From Paenibacillus lautus NBRC 15380 (GTDB taxonomy: Bacteria; Bacillota; Bacilli; Paenibacillales; Paenibacillaceae), in the NCBI RefSeq assembly GCF_004000945.1, contig NZ_BIMF01000001.1:310001-374000 (forward strand): a DNA stretch of 64,000 bases, written 5' to 3'. Shown here one piece after another: positions 1-8,812 of the stretch. The notes beneath the pieces are model-generated. The model was given only the letters and a program-made list of their open reading frames with translations, was not told where the DNA came from and did not search any database. The number at the start of each line of letters is the position of its first letter. The stretch's first letter is position 1. The translations under genes were made by a program, and so were the position numbers.

Positions 1-514
1 CAGGGTTGAACGCATTCAGTACCGTCCCCTGCTTGAACGCGTCATAACGGGAGGAATATTGGCAATAGCTTGCAAAATAACGCCGAATCGGACCCAGCTT
101 GTACAGGTTGTCCCTGACGGTCCTGAAATTTGGCATCAACGTCGACTTCAAAGCTTCCATGAGCAAAACATTGTTATTCTTCGCAGCTTCAATCATGGCG
201 GACACTTCGACTGCATTAGAAGCCATCGGCTTCTCGCAAAGAACATGCTTCCCGTGGTTCATGCATAATATCGCCTGATCCACGTGATAGGAATTCGGAC
301 TCGCAATGTACACCGCGTCAATCTCGTCATCCTGCAGCATCGTTACAAGATCGGTGTACACTTTGGGGTCCGCGTACTTGGCCGCGAAAGCCCTGCCCTT
401 CTCTTCCGTGCGGGAGTATACGGCAGCAAGAATAAATTCTTCCGTCTCCAGAGCGGCTTGGAGAAACCGCTCGGTAATCCAGTTTGTGCCGATAACGGCA
501 AAACGGATGTTCAT
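1..514 (-). CDS. Gfo/Idh/MocA family oxidoreductase, C-terminus cut by window edge
   Basis: NAD(P)-dependent sugar or polyol dehydrogenase family, cytosolic. Only the first 171 residues are present. The start of the Rossmann fold is clear (RFAVIGTNWIT at residues 4-14) and the family signature EKP lies at 94-96 in LCEKPMASN. The usual GxGxxG loop is replaced by GTNWIT, which occurs in this family. ATG is preceded by GAAGGGAAGGGA. It starts 50 bases downstream of the thioesterase gene on the same strand and is probably co-transcribed with it. The substrate cannot be inferred because the C-terminal substrate domain is outside the window. Confidence 0.88.
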   Translation of the reverse strand, partial: MNIRFAVIGTNWITERFLQAALETEEFILAAVYSRTEEKGRAFAAKYADPKVYTDLVTMLQDDEIDAVYIASPNSYHVDQAILCMNHGKHVLCEKPMASNAVEVSAMIEAAKNNNVLLMEALKSTLMPNFRTVRDNLYKLGPIRRYFASYCQYSSRYDAFKQGTVLNAFNP

Positions 515-564
515 CCCTAATCCCTTCCCTTCTTATCTGATTATGATTGATCTTTCGCTTTTCG

Positions 565-1020
565 TTACATCCATCCTTCAAACGTCGAAATTCGCTCGCG
601 TGCCGAATCCGGAATCGGCGTGCTCTTGCCTGATGCAGTATCGATGAGCACAATGGTTCCACGCCCGGCCGCTTTTAAGGCGCCGTCCACCACGATCGCA
701 TACTGAACGTCCATGGAGGAACGTCCGATCTCAGCTACCCGGACATGAAGCTTAAGCGGGTCCTTCAGATACAATTGAGCAAGATACTGGCACTCCAGAT
801 CTGCAACCACCGACACCTTTTTGTCACTGAACAGATCCTCGGTCAATCCCAAGTTCTCGAAATACTCAATGCGTCCCTGCTCAAAATACATGAAATAACT
901 GACGTTATTGACATGACCCAGCATATCCGTTTCGCAGTACCTTATCTTTATCGGAATTTCAAAGTGAAACGTGTCCAGCCAAGCCTTGGGATCCGGTTGT
1001 ATGAAGGTTGTTTTTTTCAT
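565..1020 (-). CDS. Acyl-CoA thioesterase, 4HBT hotdog family (YbgC/FadM-like)
   Basis: Probable cytosolic acyl-CoA thioester hydrolase of 151 residues, the usual length for a single-hotdog 4HBT protein. The family motif Y-x-E-T-D-M-x-G-H-V-N-N is at residues 28-39; the Asp (D32) is the predicted catalytic residue and the HVNN lies in the hotdog helix. The rest fits the fold: YLAQLYLKDPLKLHV then a VDGALKAAGRGTIVLID strand pair. ATG follows AAAGGGGAC. A candidate promoter lies just upstream (1063-1093). The acyl substrate is unknown. The neighbouring dehydrogenase gives no clear pathway link. Confidence 0.88.
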   Translation of the reverse strand: MKKTTFIQPDPKAWLDTFHFEIPIKIRYCETDMLGHVNNVSYFMYFEQGRIEYFENLGLTEDLFSDKKVSVVADLECQYLAQLYLKDPLKLHVRVAEIGRSSMDVQYAIVVDGALKAAGRGTIVLIDTASGKSTPIPDSARERISTFEGWM

Positions 1021-1062
1021 GATGAGTCCCCTTTCTCTTTATAAGAGACAAATGTATGTACA

Positions 1063-1093
1063 ATTATAATCGGTCTTCTACAAGGATAGTCAA
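1063..1093 (-). promoter_or_regulatory. Candidate sigma-A promoter of the thioesterase gene
   Basis: Reading leftward, TTGACT (1093-1088) and TATAAT (1068-1063) are separated by 19 bases. Alternatively GATTAT at 1071-1066 gives a 16-base spacer. Start codon at 1020 leaves a short untranslated leader. Confidence 0.5.
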
Positions 1094-1209
1094 TACAAGT
1101 TGAGTCCGTCAACTAAATAACCAAATCATGGATAAGCCGCCAGATTCGCCCGTTGAACGAGGCTTGACATCCGCTTCTCTCATACGTTGCCTGAATGCAG
1201 CTAGCCATG

Positions 1210-1255
1210 AAAAAAAGACCACCCACTCCAGAGCAGGATCACTGGAGGGATGGTC
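1210..1255 (-). terminator. Rho-independent terminator after the RbsC-like gene
   Basis: Imperfect stem of about 14 bp (GACCATCCCTCCAG pairing with CTGGAGTGGGTGGTC on the minus strand), followed by seven T. It ends the RbsBAC-like operon and separates it from the thioesterase gene. Confidence 0.85.
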
Positions 1256-1308
1256 TCGATAAGTATGAATGGAACAAAGCTCGGTTAAAAAAAGCGCAGC
1301 TTAAGCGA

Positions 1309-2304
1309 TCAATGCCGCTTCTTATAATAAGTTAAAGCAAGCGCCAACGCCAGCACGGCGCCCTTCACGATATCCATCGCATAATACGGCACGGACAGCA
1401 TGATCAGACCATTTTGCAATATACCGATCAATACTGCCCCGACAAAGGTTCCGAGCGCGTTCGGCTTGCCGGCTCCGAATACGGAGTATCCGATAAAGGT
1501 TGCAGCGACGGCATCCATCAGGTAAGGTCCGCCGGAGTTGACTTCGGCTGTCATAACCCGAGCCCCGAGGATAATGCCGCCGATGGCGGCAAACAAAGCG
1601 GAGACCAGATAAGCGATCAGTCGGTATTTACTCACCGGTATCCCGGATAAAGCAGCGGCTTCGCGGTTGCCCCCGATCATGTACATGTACCGCCCGTGTT
1701 TCGTATAGGTCAGAAACAGATGGACCACGAGGACCACGACAACCATAATGATAATGATCCATGGCACTTGCCCGATCTTCTCAAACACCGCCGGAATTTT
1801 ACCGGTGGCAAAGTCTCCGCTCGGCAGGATCATATTCTGGGAAATGGTAGCGCCGCGGGTATACGTGAGCGCAACGCCCTGAAAGATAAACATCGTCGCC
1901 AACGTCATCAGCATATCGTCAATTTTGAAATTGATGACCAGGAAAGCGTTGATCAATCCCACGACCAGACAGAACAGCAGCGTGAGACCAATGCCGATGC
2001 CGATATTTTGCCCGTGCCAGACAAACATGGAAATGACCAACGCGTTCGCCAGGGAAGCTGTCGAGCCGACAGACAGGTCAAAGCCGCCAACGGCCAGCGA
2101 TACGGTAAGCCCTACGGCAATGATCGTCACGATCGAGATCGAACGGAGTATGTTAATAATGTTGCTTGTATTCAAAAAGTTGTCGGCGACGGTCCCGAAT
2201 ACGAGAATAAGTACGAATACCGTAATCAACGTGCCGTATTTATACAGAAAATCAAAAGCGAAACGAGCCGCCGGCTTCTCCTTAACAAGTCTTGCTGTAT
2301 TCAT
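1309..2304 (-). CDS. Sugar ABC transporter permease, RbsC-like
   Basis: Membrane subunit of a ribose/galactose-type (CUT2) importer, 331 residues, the normal length. About ten hydrophobic segments are visible. The conserved loop GGFDLSVGS, typical of RbsC/MglC/XylH, is near residue 80. I place the start at ATG 2304, whose ATGA overlaps the stop of the upstream ATPase gene and which has AGGAGGCGG before it; an in-frame codon upstream at 2325 has no such support. It is the last gene of a binding protein-ATPase-permease operon, followed by a terminator. Substrate class pentose/hexose; exact sugar unknown. Confidence 0.93.
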   Translation of the reverse strand: MNTARLVKEKPAARFAFDFLYKYGTLITVFVLILVFGTVADNFLNTSNIINILRSISIVTIIAVGLTVSLAVGGFDLSVGSTASLANALVISMFVWHGQNIGIGIGLTLLFCLVVGLINAFLVINFKIDDMLMTLATMFIFQGVALTYTRGATISQNMILPSGDFATGKIPAVFEKIGQVPWIIIIMVVVVLVVHLFLTYTKHGRYMYMIGGNREAAALSGIPVSKYRLIAYLVSALFAAIGGIILGARVMTAEVNSGGPYLMDAVAATFIGYSVFGAGKPNALGTFVGAVLIGILQNGLIMLSVPYYAMDIVKGAVLALALALTYYKKRH

Positions 2305-3878
2305 GTCAACCCGCCTCCTGTGCAATAAAGCAATATTTCCTCTTCGTTGGATGACTGCGTTGTTAGCTCCTTCGTGATGCCGCCGTCATACATCACATAC
2401 ACCCGATTCGTGATGCCAACGATTTCGGACAGCTCGCTTGAGGCGTACAGCACGCATTTCCCCCGCTTGGCCAGCTCGGCCACCAGATGGAAAATGTCCC
2501 TCTTCGCGCCAACGTCAACCCCTTTGGTCGGTTCATCAAAAATATACACATCCGCGTCAACCAGCAGCCACTTGCCGATCGCCACCTTCTGCTGGTTGCC
2601 CCCGGACAGGTTTCTCACCTTGGCTCGCTCATTCGGCGTCTTAATCCCGAGCGACTCGATCATCTCCCTCGCCGCCTGCTTTTCCTTGCCGAAGCTAAGC
2701 CAGGATCCCCACTTGGAAAAACGGGACAGCACCGCAGCCGTTAAATTGACGGATACCGGTTCTTCCACGAAGACGCCTTCGCGGCGGCGTTCCTCAGGGA
2801 CCAGCGCAATGCCATGCGAAACGGCATCGTGCGGCGAGCGGATGCGGAGCTTTTTCCCCTTCAGCGTGATCTCGCCGGTTGATGTGTCGGATGCTCCGAA
2901 TATCGCCCGGCACAGCTCGGTTTTCCCGGCCCCGACCAGTCCGGCCAGACCGACGATCTCCCCTTTGCGAATGTGCAGGTCAACGCCGTTGATTTTGCCT
3001 GGGTCCAACATGTCCTTCACCTCGAACCAGACGGTGCCGATGTCTCGTTCGATATGGGGAAACTGCTGCTCCATCTTGGAGCCCAGCATGTACTCCACCA
3101 CTTTTGGCTGATCGATATTCGCAATGCGGTCACTTTTCACCAGCTGACCATCCCGCATGATCGTAATATCATCGCAGATTTCATACAGCTCCGGCAGCCG
3201 GTGCGATATGAAAATAATGCCGACCCCATCCTGCTTCAACTTGCGCACCAGCTTGAACAGCTGCTCCGTCTCGCTGTGGCTGAGCGGCGCGGTCGGTTCG
3301 TCCAGCACCAGAATCCGGCACTGCTTGGAGACCGCTCTTGCGATCAGTACCATCTGCTTCTCCGCCAGCGTCAGCTCCGAAATCAGCTTCTTGCCGGGAA
3401 CCCGGATATTCATCCGTGCCAGAATCGATTCGGCTTCCCGATGGAGCTCCTTCCAGCGGACCAAGTGCCGTTTGCCCATATCGTGAACCGTCCGGTCAAG
3501 CATAATGTTCTCTCCGACCGTCAGGTTCGGAATGAGCGCCGTATCCACCTCTTGATAGACGATCTGAATGCCCAGGTCCTTCGCTTCCTTCGGTGAACGA
3601 ATGTCCGCTTTGCTCCCATCGATCCAGATCTCGCCCTCGTAATGGTTGTACGCTCCCGACAGAATCTTCATCAATGTAGATTTCCCTGCGCCATTCGCGC
3701 CGATCAACGCATGTGCCGTTCCTGCGGTCGTCTGAAAATCCACATCGGTTAACGCCTTAACGCCCGGAAAAGAAATCGATATGTGCTTCATTTGAAGTAA
3801 GGGTGCCGTTTTCGACGAGTGGGTCGAGGCGGCAGTTGTTGGCTCCATCACGCTTCGCAAGTGTATTCTTCCCTTCAA
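2301..3878 (-). CDS. Sugar ABC transporter ATP-binding protein, RbsA/MglA-like (two ABC domains)
   Basis: Energising subunit of the CUT2 importer, about 525 residues. The N-terminal ABC domain has Walker A GANGAGKST and the signature LTLAEKQMVLIARAV. The C-terminal domain has the degenerate P-loop GLVGAGKTEL and a canonical LSGGNQQKVAIGKWL signature, which is the usual asymmetry of this family. The start is uncertain: TTG at 3878 gives the longest form, while ATG at 3848 would remove ten residues; neither has a strong ribosome site. The gene sits between a stable hairpin (3888-3918) and the permease gene, with which it shares an ATGA overlap. Exact sugar unknown. Confidence 0.93.
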   Translation of the reverse strand: MKGRIHLRSVMEPTTAASTHSSKTAPLLQMKHISISFPGVKALTDVDFQTTAGTAHALIGANGAGKSTLMKILSGAYNHYEGEIWIDGSKADIRSPKEAKDLGIQIVYQEVDTALIPNLTVGENIMLDRTVHDMGKRHLVRWKELHREAESILARMNIRVPGKKLISELTLAEKQMVLIARAVSKQCRILVLDEPTAPLSHSETEQLFKLVRKLKQDGVGIIFISHRLPELYEICDDITIMRDGQLVKSDRIANIDQPKVVEYMLGSKMEQQFPHIERDIGTVWFEVKDMLDPGKINGVDLHIRKGEIVGLAGLVGAGKTELCRAIFGASDTSTGEITLKGKKLRIRSPHDAVSHGIALVPEERRREGVFVEEPVSVNLTAAVLSRFSKWGSWLSFGKEKQAAREMIESLGIKTPNERAKVRNLSGGNQQKVAIGKWLLVDADVYIFDEPTKGVDVGAKRDIFHLVAELAKRGKCVLYASSELSEIVGITNRVYVMYDGGITKELTTQSSNEEEILLYCTGGGLT

Positions 3879-3887
3879 ATAGGATAG

Positions 3888-3918
3888 GGCGCCCCTATCG
3901 ATGACCGATAAGAGCGCC
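3888..3918 (-). promoter_or_regulatory. Intercistronic hairpin between RbsB-like and RbsA-like genes
   Basis: Arms 3888-3900 and 3906-3918 pair over 13 bp with a 5-base loop. In the minus-strand transcript the two imperfect positions become G-U pairs, whereas a plus transcript would have C-A mismatches there, so the structure fits the operon direction. No T-run follows, so it is more likely an mRNA-stabilising or partial read-through element that raises binding-protein expression than a terminator. Confidence 0.65.
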
Positions 3919-3935
3919 TGTATGAATAGTGCTGT

Positions 3936-5057
3936 TTATTTGCCGCTGGCTTCTTTCAACGCCTTCATCCAGTCCTCTTCGAATTCGGTGCTTGTCCCCC
4001 AGCTAGGGATAATATCCGCCAGGTTGACCATGTTGACCGCTTCAGCTGCACCCGCAAGGTCGGAGCGCTCGATCAATACAGGCTCCAGATTATGCGTAGC
4101 AGGTGTTTCCTCGCCGGCAATCTTCTTAGCCAGCAAGCGAACGTTGATCGCGCCGATCGTTTTCGGGTCTACGGCCGCCGTAGCTACCCAAGGGCTGTCC
4201 GGCTTCTGGATCAGCTCCAGGTCTGCGTTGGATACGTCGATGCCGTAAATCTTAACCTCGGTGCGTCCCGCTTCCTCCAGCGCTCTGGCTGCGCCGATGG
4301 CGAATGCATCCCAGGTAGCGAAGATGGCATCGATTTCGCCCTTCGGATATTTCGTTAGGATGGCGGATACCGCATTTTGCGTTTCCAGGGAAGTCTGGTC
4401 GCTCGCTACACCGAAACGCTCCACTTCCTTGATGCCCGGATTGTTCTTCAGCGTTTCCTGATATACGGCATTGCGTCGTACCATCGGCGGGAATCCGTCT
4501 ACCCAGAGATAGACGATGTTGGCTTCCGGCCCTTGCTCTTCAACCAGCTTGTCCAGCGCCAGCTTCGCGAGCTGCTCGTCATCCTGCGAGGTCTGGGTTA
4601 CCCCTGCAATGTCGCCGATCTCCGGCAAAGAGTCAAATGTGACGACCGGAATTCCTTTTTCGGTAATCTTCTTCACGTCCTGCACCGATGCAGGATCATC
4701 GCCATGCGATATGATAAATCCATCGTAGTCGCTGTCAATGGCTTGTGCGATCGCATCGTGGAATTTGGCGGAGTCTCCGTTCGCCGAGAAGGTATCCACC
4801 TTAAACCCGAGAGCTTCACCTTCCTGTTTCGCACCCGCCAAAAATTGAGCCGTATGATCATCGCCCCCGATTTTTCGGACGACCATCAATTTCACCGGAT
4901 CCTTCTCCGCGATGCCTGCCGGCAGGTTCTCGACCTTGTCCGCCAGATTGCCTGCCCCGCTACCGCCGCCGCTGCCCGATTCGGCACATCCGGTTAAGAC
5001 GATCATAAACGCGAGCACCAGCGCCGTTAATTTCCTTACATGTTTACTACCTTTCAT
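3936..5057 (-). CDS. Sugar-binding lipoprotein of ABC importer, RbsB-like (Peripla_BP_4 type)
   Basis: Extracellular substrate receptor of the CUT2 importer, 373 residues, anchored by a lipid. Lipobox LTGC with Cys24 is followed by a Ser/Gly-rich linker (residues 25-34). The fold follows ribose-binding protein: KLMVVRKIGGDDHTAQFLAGAKQEGEALG, then DGFIISHGDDPASVQ, VVTFDS, and AIFATWDAFAIGAARALEEAG near the hinge. ATG is preceded by AGGGGGAGAG. It is first in the operon, before ATPase and permease genes. The ligand is a monosaccharide or similar compound, not identifiable from sequence alone. Confidence 0.93.
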   Translation of the reverse strand: MKGSKHVRKLTALVLAFMIVLTGCAESGSGGGSGAGNLADKVENLPAGIAEKDPVKLMVVRKIGGDDHTAQFLAGAKQEGEALGFKVDTFSANGDSAKFHDAIAQAIDSDYDGFIISHGDDPASVQDVKKITEKGIPVVTFDSLPEIGDIAGVTQTSQDDEQLAKLALDKLVEEQGPEANIVYLWVDGFPPMVRRNAVYQETLKNNPGIKEVERFGVASDQTSLETQNAVSAILTKYPKGEIDAIFATWDAFAIGAARALEEAGRTEVKIYGIDVSNADLELIQKPDSPWVATAAVDPKTIGAINVRLLAKKIAGEETPATHNLEPVLIERSDLAGAAEAVNMVNLADIIPSWGTSTEFEEDWMKALKEASGK

Positions 5058-5106
5058 GTTCTCTCTCCCCCTGTTTTCCGTAAAAAGGACGAATATTAAT
5101 ACAAGT

Positions 5107-5136
5107 AATCCTATAGGATTTAACTGGAGGCGTCAA
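5107..5136 (-). promoter_or_regulatory. Candidate promoter with overlapping palindrome, RbsB-like operon
   Basis: Minus-strand TTGACG (5136-5131), 17-base spacer, TAGGAT (5113-5108). The -10 lies inside a perfect 14-bp palindrome AATCCTATAGGATT (5107-5120), a plausible operator. The regulator is not encoded nearby. Confidence 0.45.
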
Positions 5137-5175
5137 CCATTATTTTTCCGCTTTAATGCATTACACCACATAGGC

Positions 5176-5230
5176 AAAAAAAATGAAAGTGATTTCTACC
5201 TCTCGTTCGGCTAGCTTTCATTTTAAAAAA
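5176..5230 (-). terminator. Terminator after the GNAT gene
   Basis: Stem AAATGAAAG (5181-5189) with CTTTCATTT (5215-5223), an additional inner stem, and a T-rich tract on the minus strand. A-tracts on both sides suggest it may work in both directions. Confidence 0.7.
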
Positions 5231-5232
5231 AG

Positions 5233-5769
5233 TCAGTCCCCTACGACATATTCAGAATGAAGCAAACTCATCAGAATACGATCCACATACGAGCCGTTCT
5301 TATACGCTTCATCACGCAGAATTCCGTCCCGCTGAAAACCGGCTTTTTCATAACACCGAATTGCGCCGGCATTGGTAGCATCCACGGTAAGATACACCTT
5401 GTGCAAATTCAGTCTCTCAAAAGCGAACTGAACTAGGACTTGCGTAACCTCCGTGCCGTAGCCTTGTCCCCACACGCTTTTATCTCCGATCCATATCCCG
5501 AATTCCGCTTTGCGCGCCCAAGGATCGATCTTGAACAACTGAGCATTGCCGAGCGGCTTCCCGTCCAGGTTGAGCACAGTGAAATATGCACCTGACTGGT
5601 CACCCTCCGCATATTTCTGTGTCCGTTTCTTCACGGTTGCCGGGGTTAAAGGCACCCCGGTACCGGATGGCAGTGTAGAACTCACTTCAGGATCCGTAAG
5701 CCATTGATATCGTTGCTCCCAATCCTCTTCGACGACTGGTCTGAGAATTACCCGTTGCCCATACAGCAT
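5233..5769 (-). CDS. GNAT N-acetyltransferase, RimJ/RimL-like
   Basis: Acetyl-CoA dependent N-acetyltransferase, 178 residues, cytosolic. The N-terminus LRPVVEEDWEQRYQWLTDPEV is typical of the RimJ/RimL-type Acetyltransf_3 group. The acetyl-CoA loop is seen as DKSVWGQGYGTEVTQVLVQFAF, followed by LNLHKVYLTVDATNAGAIRCYEKAGFQRDG, the family's C-terminal signature. ATG follows AAAGGGGATGACGTT. Single gene with its own terminator. The acceptor (ribosomal protein N-terminus, antibiotic or small amine) cannot be told. Confidence 0.9.
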   Translation of the reverse strand: MLYGQRVILRPVVEEDWEQRYQWLTDPEVSSTLPSGTGVPLTPATVKKRTQKYAEGDQSGAYFTVLNLDGKPLGNAQLFKIDPWARKAEFGIWIGDKSVWGQGYGTEVTQVLVQFAFERLNLHKVYLTVDATNAGAIRCYEKAGFQRDGILRDEAYKNGSYVDRILMSLLHSEYVVGD

Positions 5770-5847
5770 AACGTCATCCCCTTTGTTTATATATGTATCG
5801 GTAGCTCCAAGCCCCTATTTCATACTCTAAGTTCAAATCTTATTTAA

Positions 5848-5888
5848 AAAGAGCTTCGGGACGCAGTGATTCACGCCCGAGCTCTTTC
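5848..5888 (-). terminator. Terminator after the SGNH hydrolase gene
   Basis: Arms AAAGAGCT(T)CGGG and CCCGAGCTCTTT form a nearly perfect stem of about 12 bp. On the minus strand it is followed by TTTAAAT. Confidence 0.75.
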
Positions 5889-5951
5889 TAATTGATAAGC
5901 CGTTCAAGATAATCCCGAGTTGGTTGCCTCTAACTTCGGCTCTTAAATCTG

Positions 5952-6587
5952 TTAATCCAAACGAATGCCCATCGTTTCGAGCCAAGCCTTCGCGATCAGG
6001 CCGTGTCCGGCAGGTGACGGATGCACGCCGTCCGGCGCCCAGAAGGCAGCTTCGCGGCGTACCGACGCAGCAGCGAACAATCCGTCCAGCGGCACCAGCA
6101 GCGCTCCGTATTCCACCGCCAATTCGCGAACGGCCGTGATTTTTGGATCCAGATCCTCGCGCCATAATCTGCGATCCTCCGGATGCGGCAGCACGAACGG
6201 TTCAACCAGAATCAGCTTGGCGTCCAGTGCCCCTTTAGTGCGTTCGATCAATTTACGGTAGCCGGCTTTATAATCCTCGGTGCTCGTCGGGTCCCCGCTA
6301 TCATACCGGCGCCAAGTGTCATTGATGCCGATATAGATGGATACCCAGTCCGGCTTCAGGTCCAGGCAATCCTCCTGCCATCTGTCATTCAAGTCGACGA
6401 CCCGGTTTCCGCTGATCCCTCTATTCAAAAAGGTTACGTTTAACTCAGGAAATTTCATGCCGAACAACGAGTCGATCAATAGCGGGTAGCCGTTCCCCAA
6501 GCTGCCGGAAAAGTTCCGGTCACGACCGCAATCCGTAATGCTGTCCCCTTGAAATAATACGACATCCCCTTGCTGCAAACGATTCAT
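5952..6587 (-). CDS. SGNH/GDSL-family hydrolase
   Basis: Esterase/lipase or carbohydrate acetyl-esterase type hydrolase, 211 residues with no signal peptide, so cytosolic. All four family blocks are visible: GDSIT at 14-18 (nucleophile Ser16), the Gly block in NRGISGNR, GINDTW for the Asn block, and DGVHPS near the C-terminus with Asp186 and His189 completing the triad. ATG is preceded by AGGAGGAAGTGGA. The gene is monocistronic. Proteins of this form often remove O-acetyl groups from sugars; in this window that would fit the carbohydrate theme, but it is inference. Confidence 0.93.
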   Translation of the reverse strand: MNRLQQGDVVLFQGDSITDCGRDRNFSGSLGNGYPLLIDSLFGMKFPELNVTFLNRGISGNRVVDLNDRWQEDCLDLKPDWVSIYIGINDTWRRYDSGDPTSTEDYKAGYRKLIERTKGALDAKLILVEPFVLPHPEDRRLWREDLDPKITAVRELAVEYGALLVPLDGLFAAASVRREAAFWAPDGVHPSPAGHGLIAKAWLETMGIRLD

Positions 6588-6873
6588 TCCACTTCCTCCT
6601 CATCGGTATGTTGCTATTGTGCGTACCATTGGAAATTCGTAGGCTCATGTCTCGTGAGAACGCTTCCTAACATTTTAATATTTGCCGTACAGGGCTCAAT
6701 TCCTTTTTATAAACCATGCAAATCATCGATTAAGACCGAATTTTTTTGGAATCCCCGTTGGATGAGAAAAACGTCTATCAACGTACCTCCCCGGAAGACA
6801 GACCGCATCTAGCGGAAGTTTTTCTTGCGAGCTCAGGATGGTCGACCTCTGAAGCAGATACTTATTATCTCAT
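6588..6873. other. Intergenic stretch, no supported gene
   Basis: Upstream region of the SGNH hydrolase gene and downstream of the double ATPase gene. An open frame on the plus strand from 6746 contains a short gene-like run (DRPHLAEVFLASSGW) but reads straight through the terminator at 6874-6907, so at most it is a gene remnant. No clear promoter found. Confidence 0.4.
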
Positions 6874-6907
6874 AAAAAAACCTGCCCCGACTTCGGTCGG
6901 GACAGGT
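6874..6907 (-). terminator. Terminator after the double ABC ATPase gene
   Basis: 11-bp stem (6881-6891 with 6896-6906) closed by a TTCG-type tetraloop, followed on the minus strand by seven T. Confidence 0.92.
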
Positions 6908-6922
6908 TCTAGTATGTTTCGA

Positions 6923-8665
6923 TTAGGCTCCAGTCGGCATGGCCACCCAGTGGCCCTCCGATACTTCCACAAGCTCCGAATGCTCGAGATTATATTTGTC
7001 CTCTCCGGTGCGCTCTTCCAACAGTACCCGTTTCTTCTTGGATTCGATCTTCGGATCGGGTACCGGAATCGCCGCGAGTAAAGACTTCGTATAATCATGC
7101 TGGGGATTGGAATACAGCTCTTCGCTTTCAGCCAGCTCCACGATTTTGCCCATATACATGACGGCAACGCGGTCACTGATATGCTTCACCATCGACAGGT
7201 CATGCGCAATAAACAGATAGGTCAAGCCCAGACGGTGCTGCAGCTCTTCCAGCAGCTTCACGATCTGCGATTGGATCGACACGTCGAGCGCGGAGAGCGG
7301 CTCATCGCAGACGATGAATTTCGGCTCCACCGCCAGCGCCCGGGCAATCCCGATCCGCTGGCGCTGACCGCCGGAGAATTCATGCGGATAGCGCGTGGCA
7401 TACGCCGGATCCAATCCGACCATATCCAGCAGCTCCTCGACCCGTTTCTTCCGCTCCTGCTTACTGCCGGTCAATTTGTGAACATCCAGCGCTTCGCCGA
7501 TAATGTCCACCACCTTCAATCTCGGGTTGAGCGAAGCATACGGATCCTGGAAAATCATCTGCATATGGCGCCGCATGGCCTTCATTTCCGAAGGGGACAG
7601 GCGATTCACGGACATTCCCTGATACAGCACTTCTCCACCGGTCGGCTGATGAAGGCGAAGGATGGCTCGTCCCGTCGTCGATTTTCCGCTTCCGGATTCC
7701 CCGACGACCCCGAGCGTTTCCCCTGCCTGAATGTGAAAGCTGATATCGTTCACCGCTTTAAGCACATTCCCTTTGCCCATATCAAAATATTGCTTCAAAG
7801 ACTTAACCTCTAACAGCGGTCCTTTGTAATCCGTGCTTGGCACGATGATCGGCGCCGGCTTTGCTTTTTTCTTCTCGTCCAGACGCGGAAGCGCGTTTAA
7901 CAGCTTCAAGGTATAGGGATGCTGAGGATTCTCGAAGATTTCCTCCGTCGTTCCCGTTTCCACAATCACGCCGTCCTTCATCACCGCCACGCGGTCGCAC
8001 ATGCCCGCAACGACGCCGAGGTCATGCGTGATCAATATAATGGAAGAACCGAAGCGCTCCTGCATATTTTTCATCAAATTAAGGATCTGGGCCTGAATGG
8101 TTACGTCAAGCGCCGTTGTAGGCTCATCCGCGATCAGCAGCGCAGGTCTGCACGCCAGGGCGATGGCAATCATCACCCGCTGTCGCATGCCGCCCGAGAA
8201 CTCATGCGGGTACTGGTTATAGCGCGCTTCGCTGTTCGGTATGCCGACCAGCTTCAGCATCTCAAGCGCCTGCTTCTTCGCTTCCTGCTTGGACAGCTTC
8301 TGGTGTTTCACCAGGCTCTCCGATATTTGTTCCCCGATTCGGATCGTCGGATTAAGCGAGGTCATCGGATCCTGAAAAATCATCCCGATATCGCGTCCCC
8401 GGATGCTCTCCATCTCTTTCTCGGTTTTCTCCGCCAGGTTCTGGCCAAGGAACAGGATCTCCCCATCCTTCATATAGGAAGGCGGAGACGGCAGCAGCCG
8501 CATGATCGAGCGCGCCGTGACGCTTTTTCCGCTCCCGGATTCTCCAACAATCCCGAGAGTCTCCCCTTTCTTCACTTCAAAGCTGACCCCACGCACCGCG
8601 TGAAATTCTGAATCACGGGATTGAAAGGCTACACTCAAATTTTTAACCTGCAATATCGGTTCCAA
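6923..8665 (-). CDS. Fused double ATP-binding protein of Dpp/Opp-like ABC transporter
   Basis: Cytosolic ATPase that carries both ABC domains (DppD-like plus DppF-like) in one 580-residue chain. Domain 1: Walker [11 protein letters not shown] at 41-50 and signature [15 protein letters not shown]. Domain 2, from about residue 285: Walker [11 protein letters not shown] and [15 protein letters not shown]. Each is followed by the NPQHPYT / NPQHDYT tail typical of oligopeptide ATPases. Start is TTG 8665, with AGGTGAG eight bases upstream. It is transcribed divergently from the two permeases and the binding protein (8813-13678), with which it should form one importer for peptides or similar solutes. 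Confidence 0.93.
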   Translation of the reverse strand: MEPILQVKNLSVAFQSRDSEFHAVRGVSFEVKKGETLGIVGESGSGKSVTARSIMRLLPSPPSYMKDGEILFLGQNLAEKTEKEMESIRGRDIGMIFQDPMTSLNPTIRIGEQISESLVKHQKLSKQEAKKQALEMLKLVGIPNSEARYNQYPHEFSGGMRQRVMIAIALACRPALLIADEPTTALDVTIQAQILNLMKNMQERFGSSIILITHDLGVVAGMCDRVAVMKDGVIVETGTTEEIFENPQHPYTLKLLNALPRLDEKKKAKPAPIIVPSTDYKGPLLEVKSLKQYFDMGKGNVLKAVNDISFHIQAGETLGVVGESGSGKSTTGRAILRLHQPTGGEVLYQGMSVNRLSPSEMKAMRRHMQMIFQDPYASLNPRLKVVDIIGEALDVHKLTGSKQERKKRVEELLDMVGLDPAYATRYPHEFSGGQRQRIGIARALAVEPKFIVCDEPLSALDVSIQSQIVKLLEELQHRLGLTYLFIAHDLSMVKHISDRVAVMYMGKIVELAESEELYSNPQHDYTKSLLAAIPVPDPKIESKKKRVLLEERTGEDKYNLEHSELVEVSEGHWVAMPTGA

Positions 8666-8731
8666 CTCTGCTCACCTGCCATTATGCATTTATGTCATTA
8701 AAGTAATATCATTTACAACTCTTATAATCTA

Positions 8732-8760
8732 TTGACTTTTAAAATAGGCTAAAATAAAAT
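8732..8760 (+). promoter_or_regulatory. Sigma-A promoter of the permease/binding-protein genes
   Basis: TTGACT (8732-8737), 17-base spacer, TAAAAT (8755-8760). Start codon at 8813 after AAGGAGGAAA. Confidence 0.7.
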
Positions 8761-8812
8761 ATACTATATCACTCGGAATAATGCAATTTGAAACAAGGAG
8801 GAAAGGCAGCTT

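Noticed and set aside
3888..3918. Hairpin as a terminator of the RbsB-like gene
   Set aside because: No T-run follows on the minus strand and the ATPase gene follows within 60 bases.
6746..7081. Plus-strand frame with a gene-like stretch (DRPHLAEVFLASSGW)
   Set aside because: It runs through a strong terminator hairpin and into the antisense of the ATPase gene and has no ribosome site; at most a remnant.
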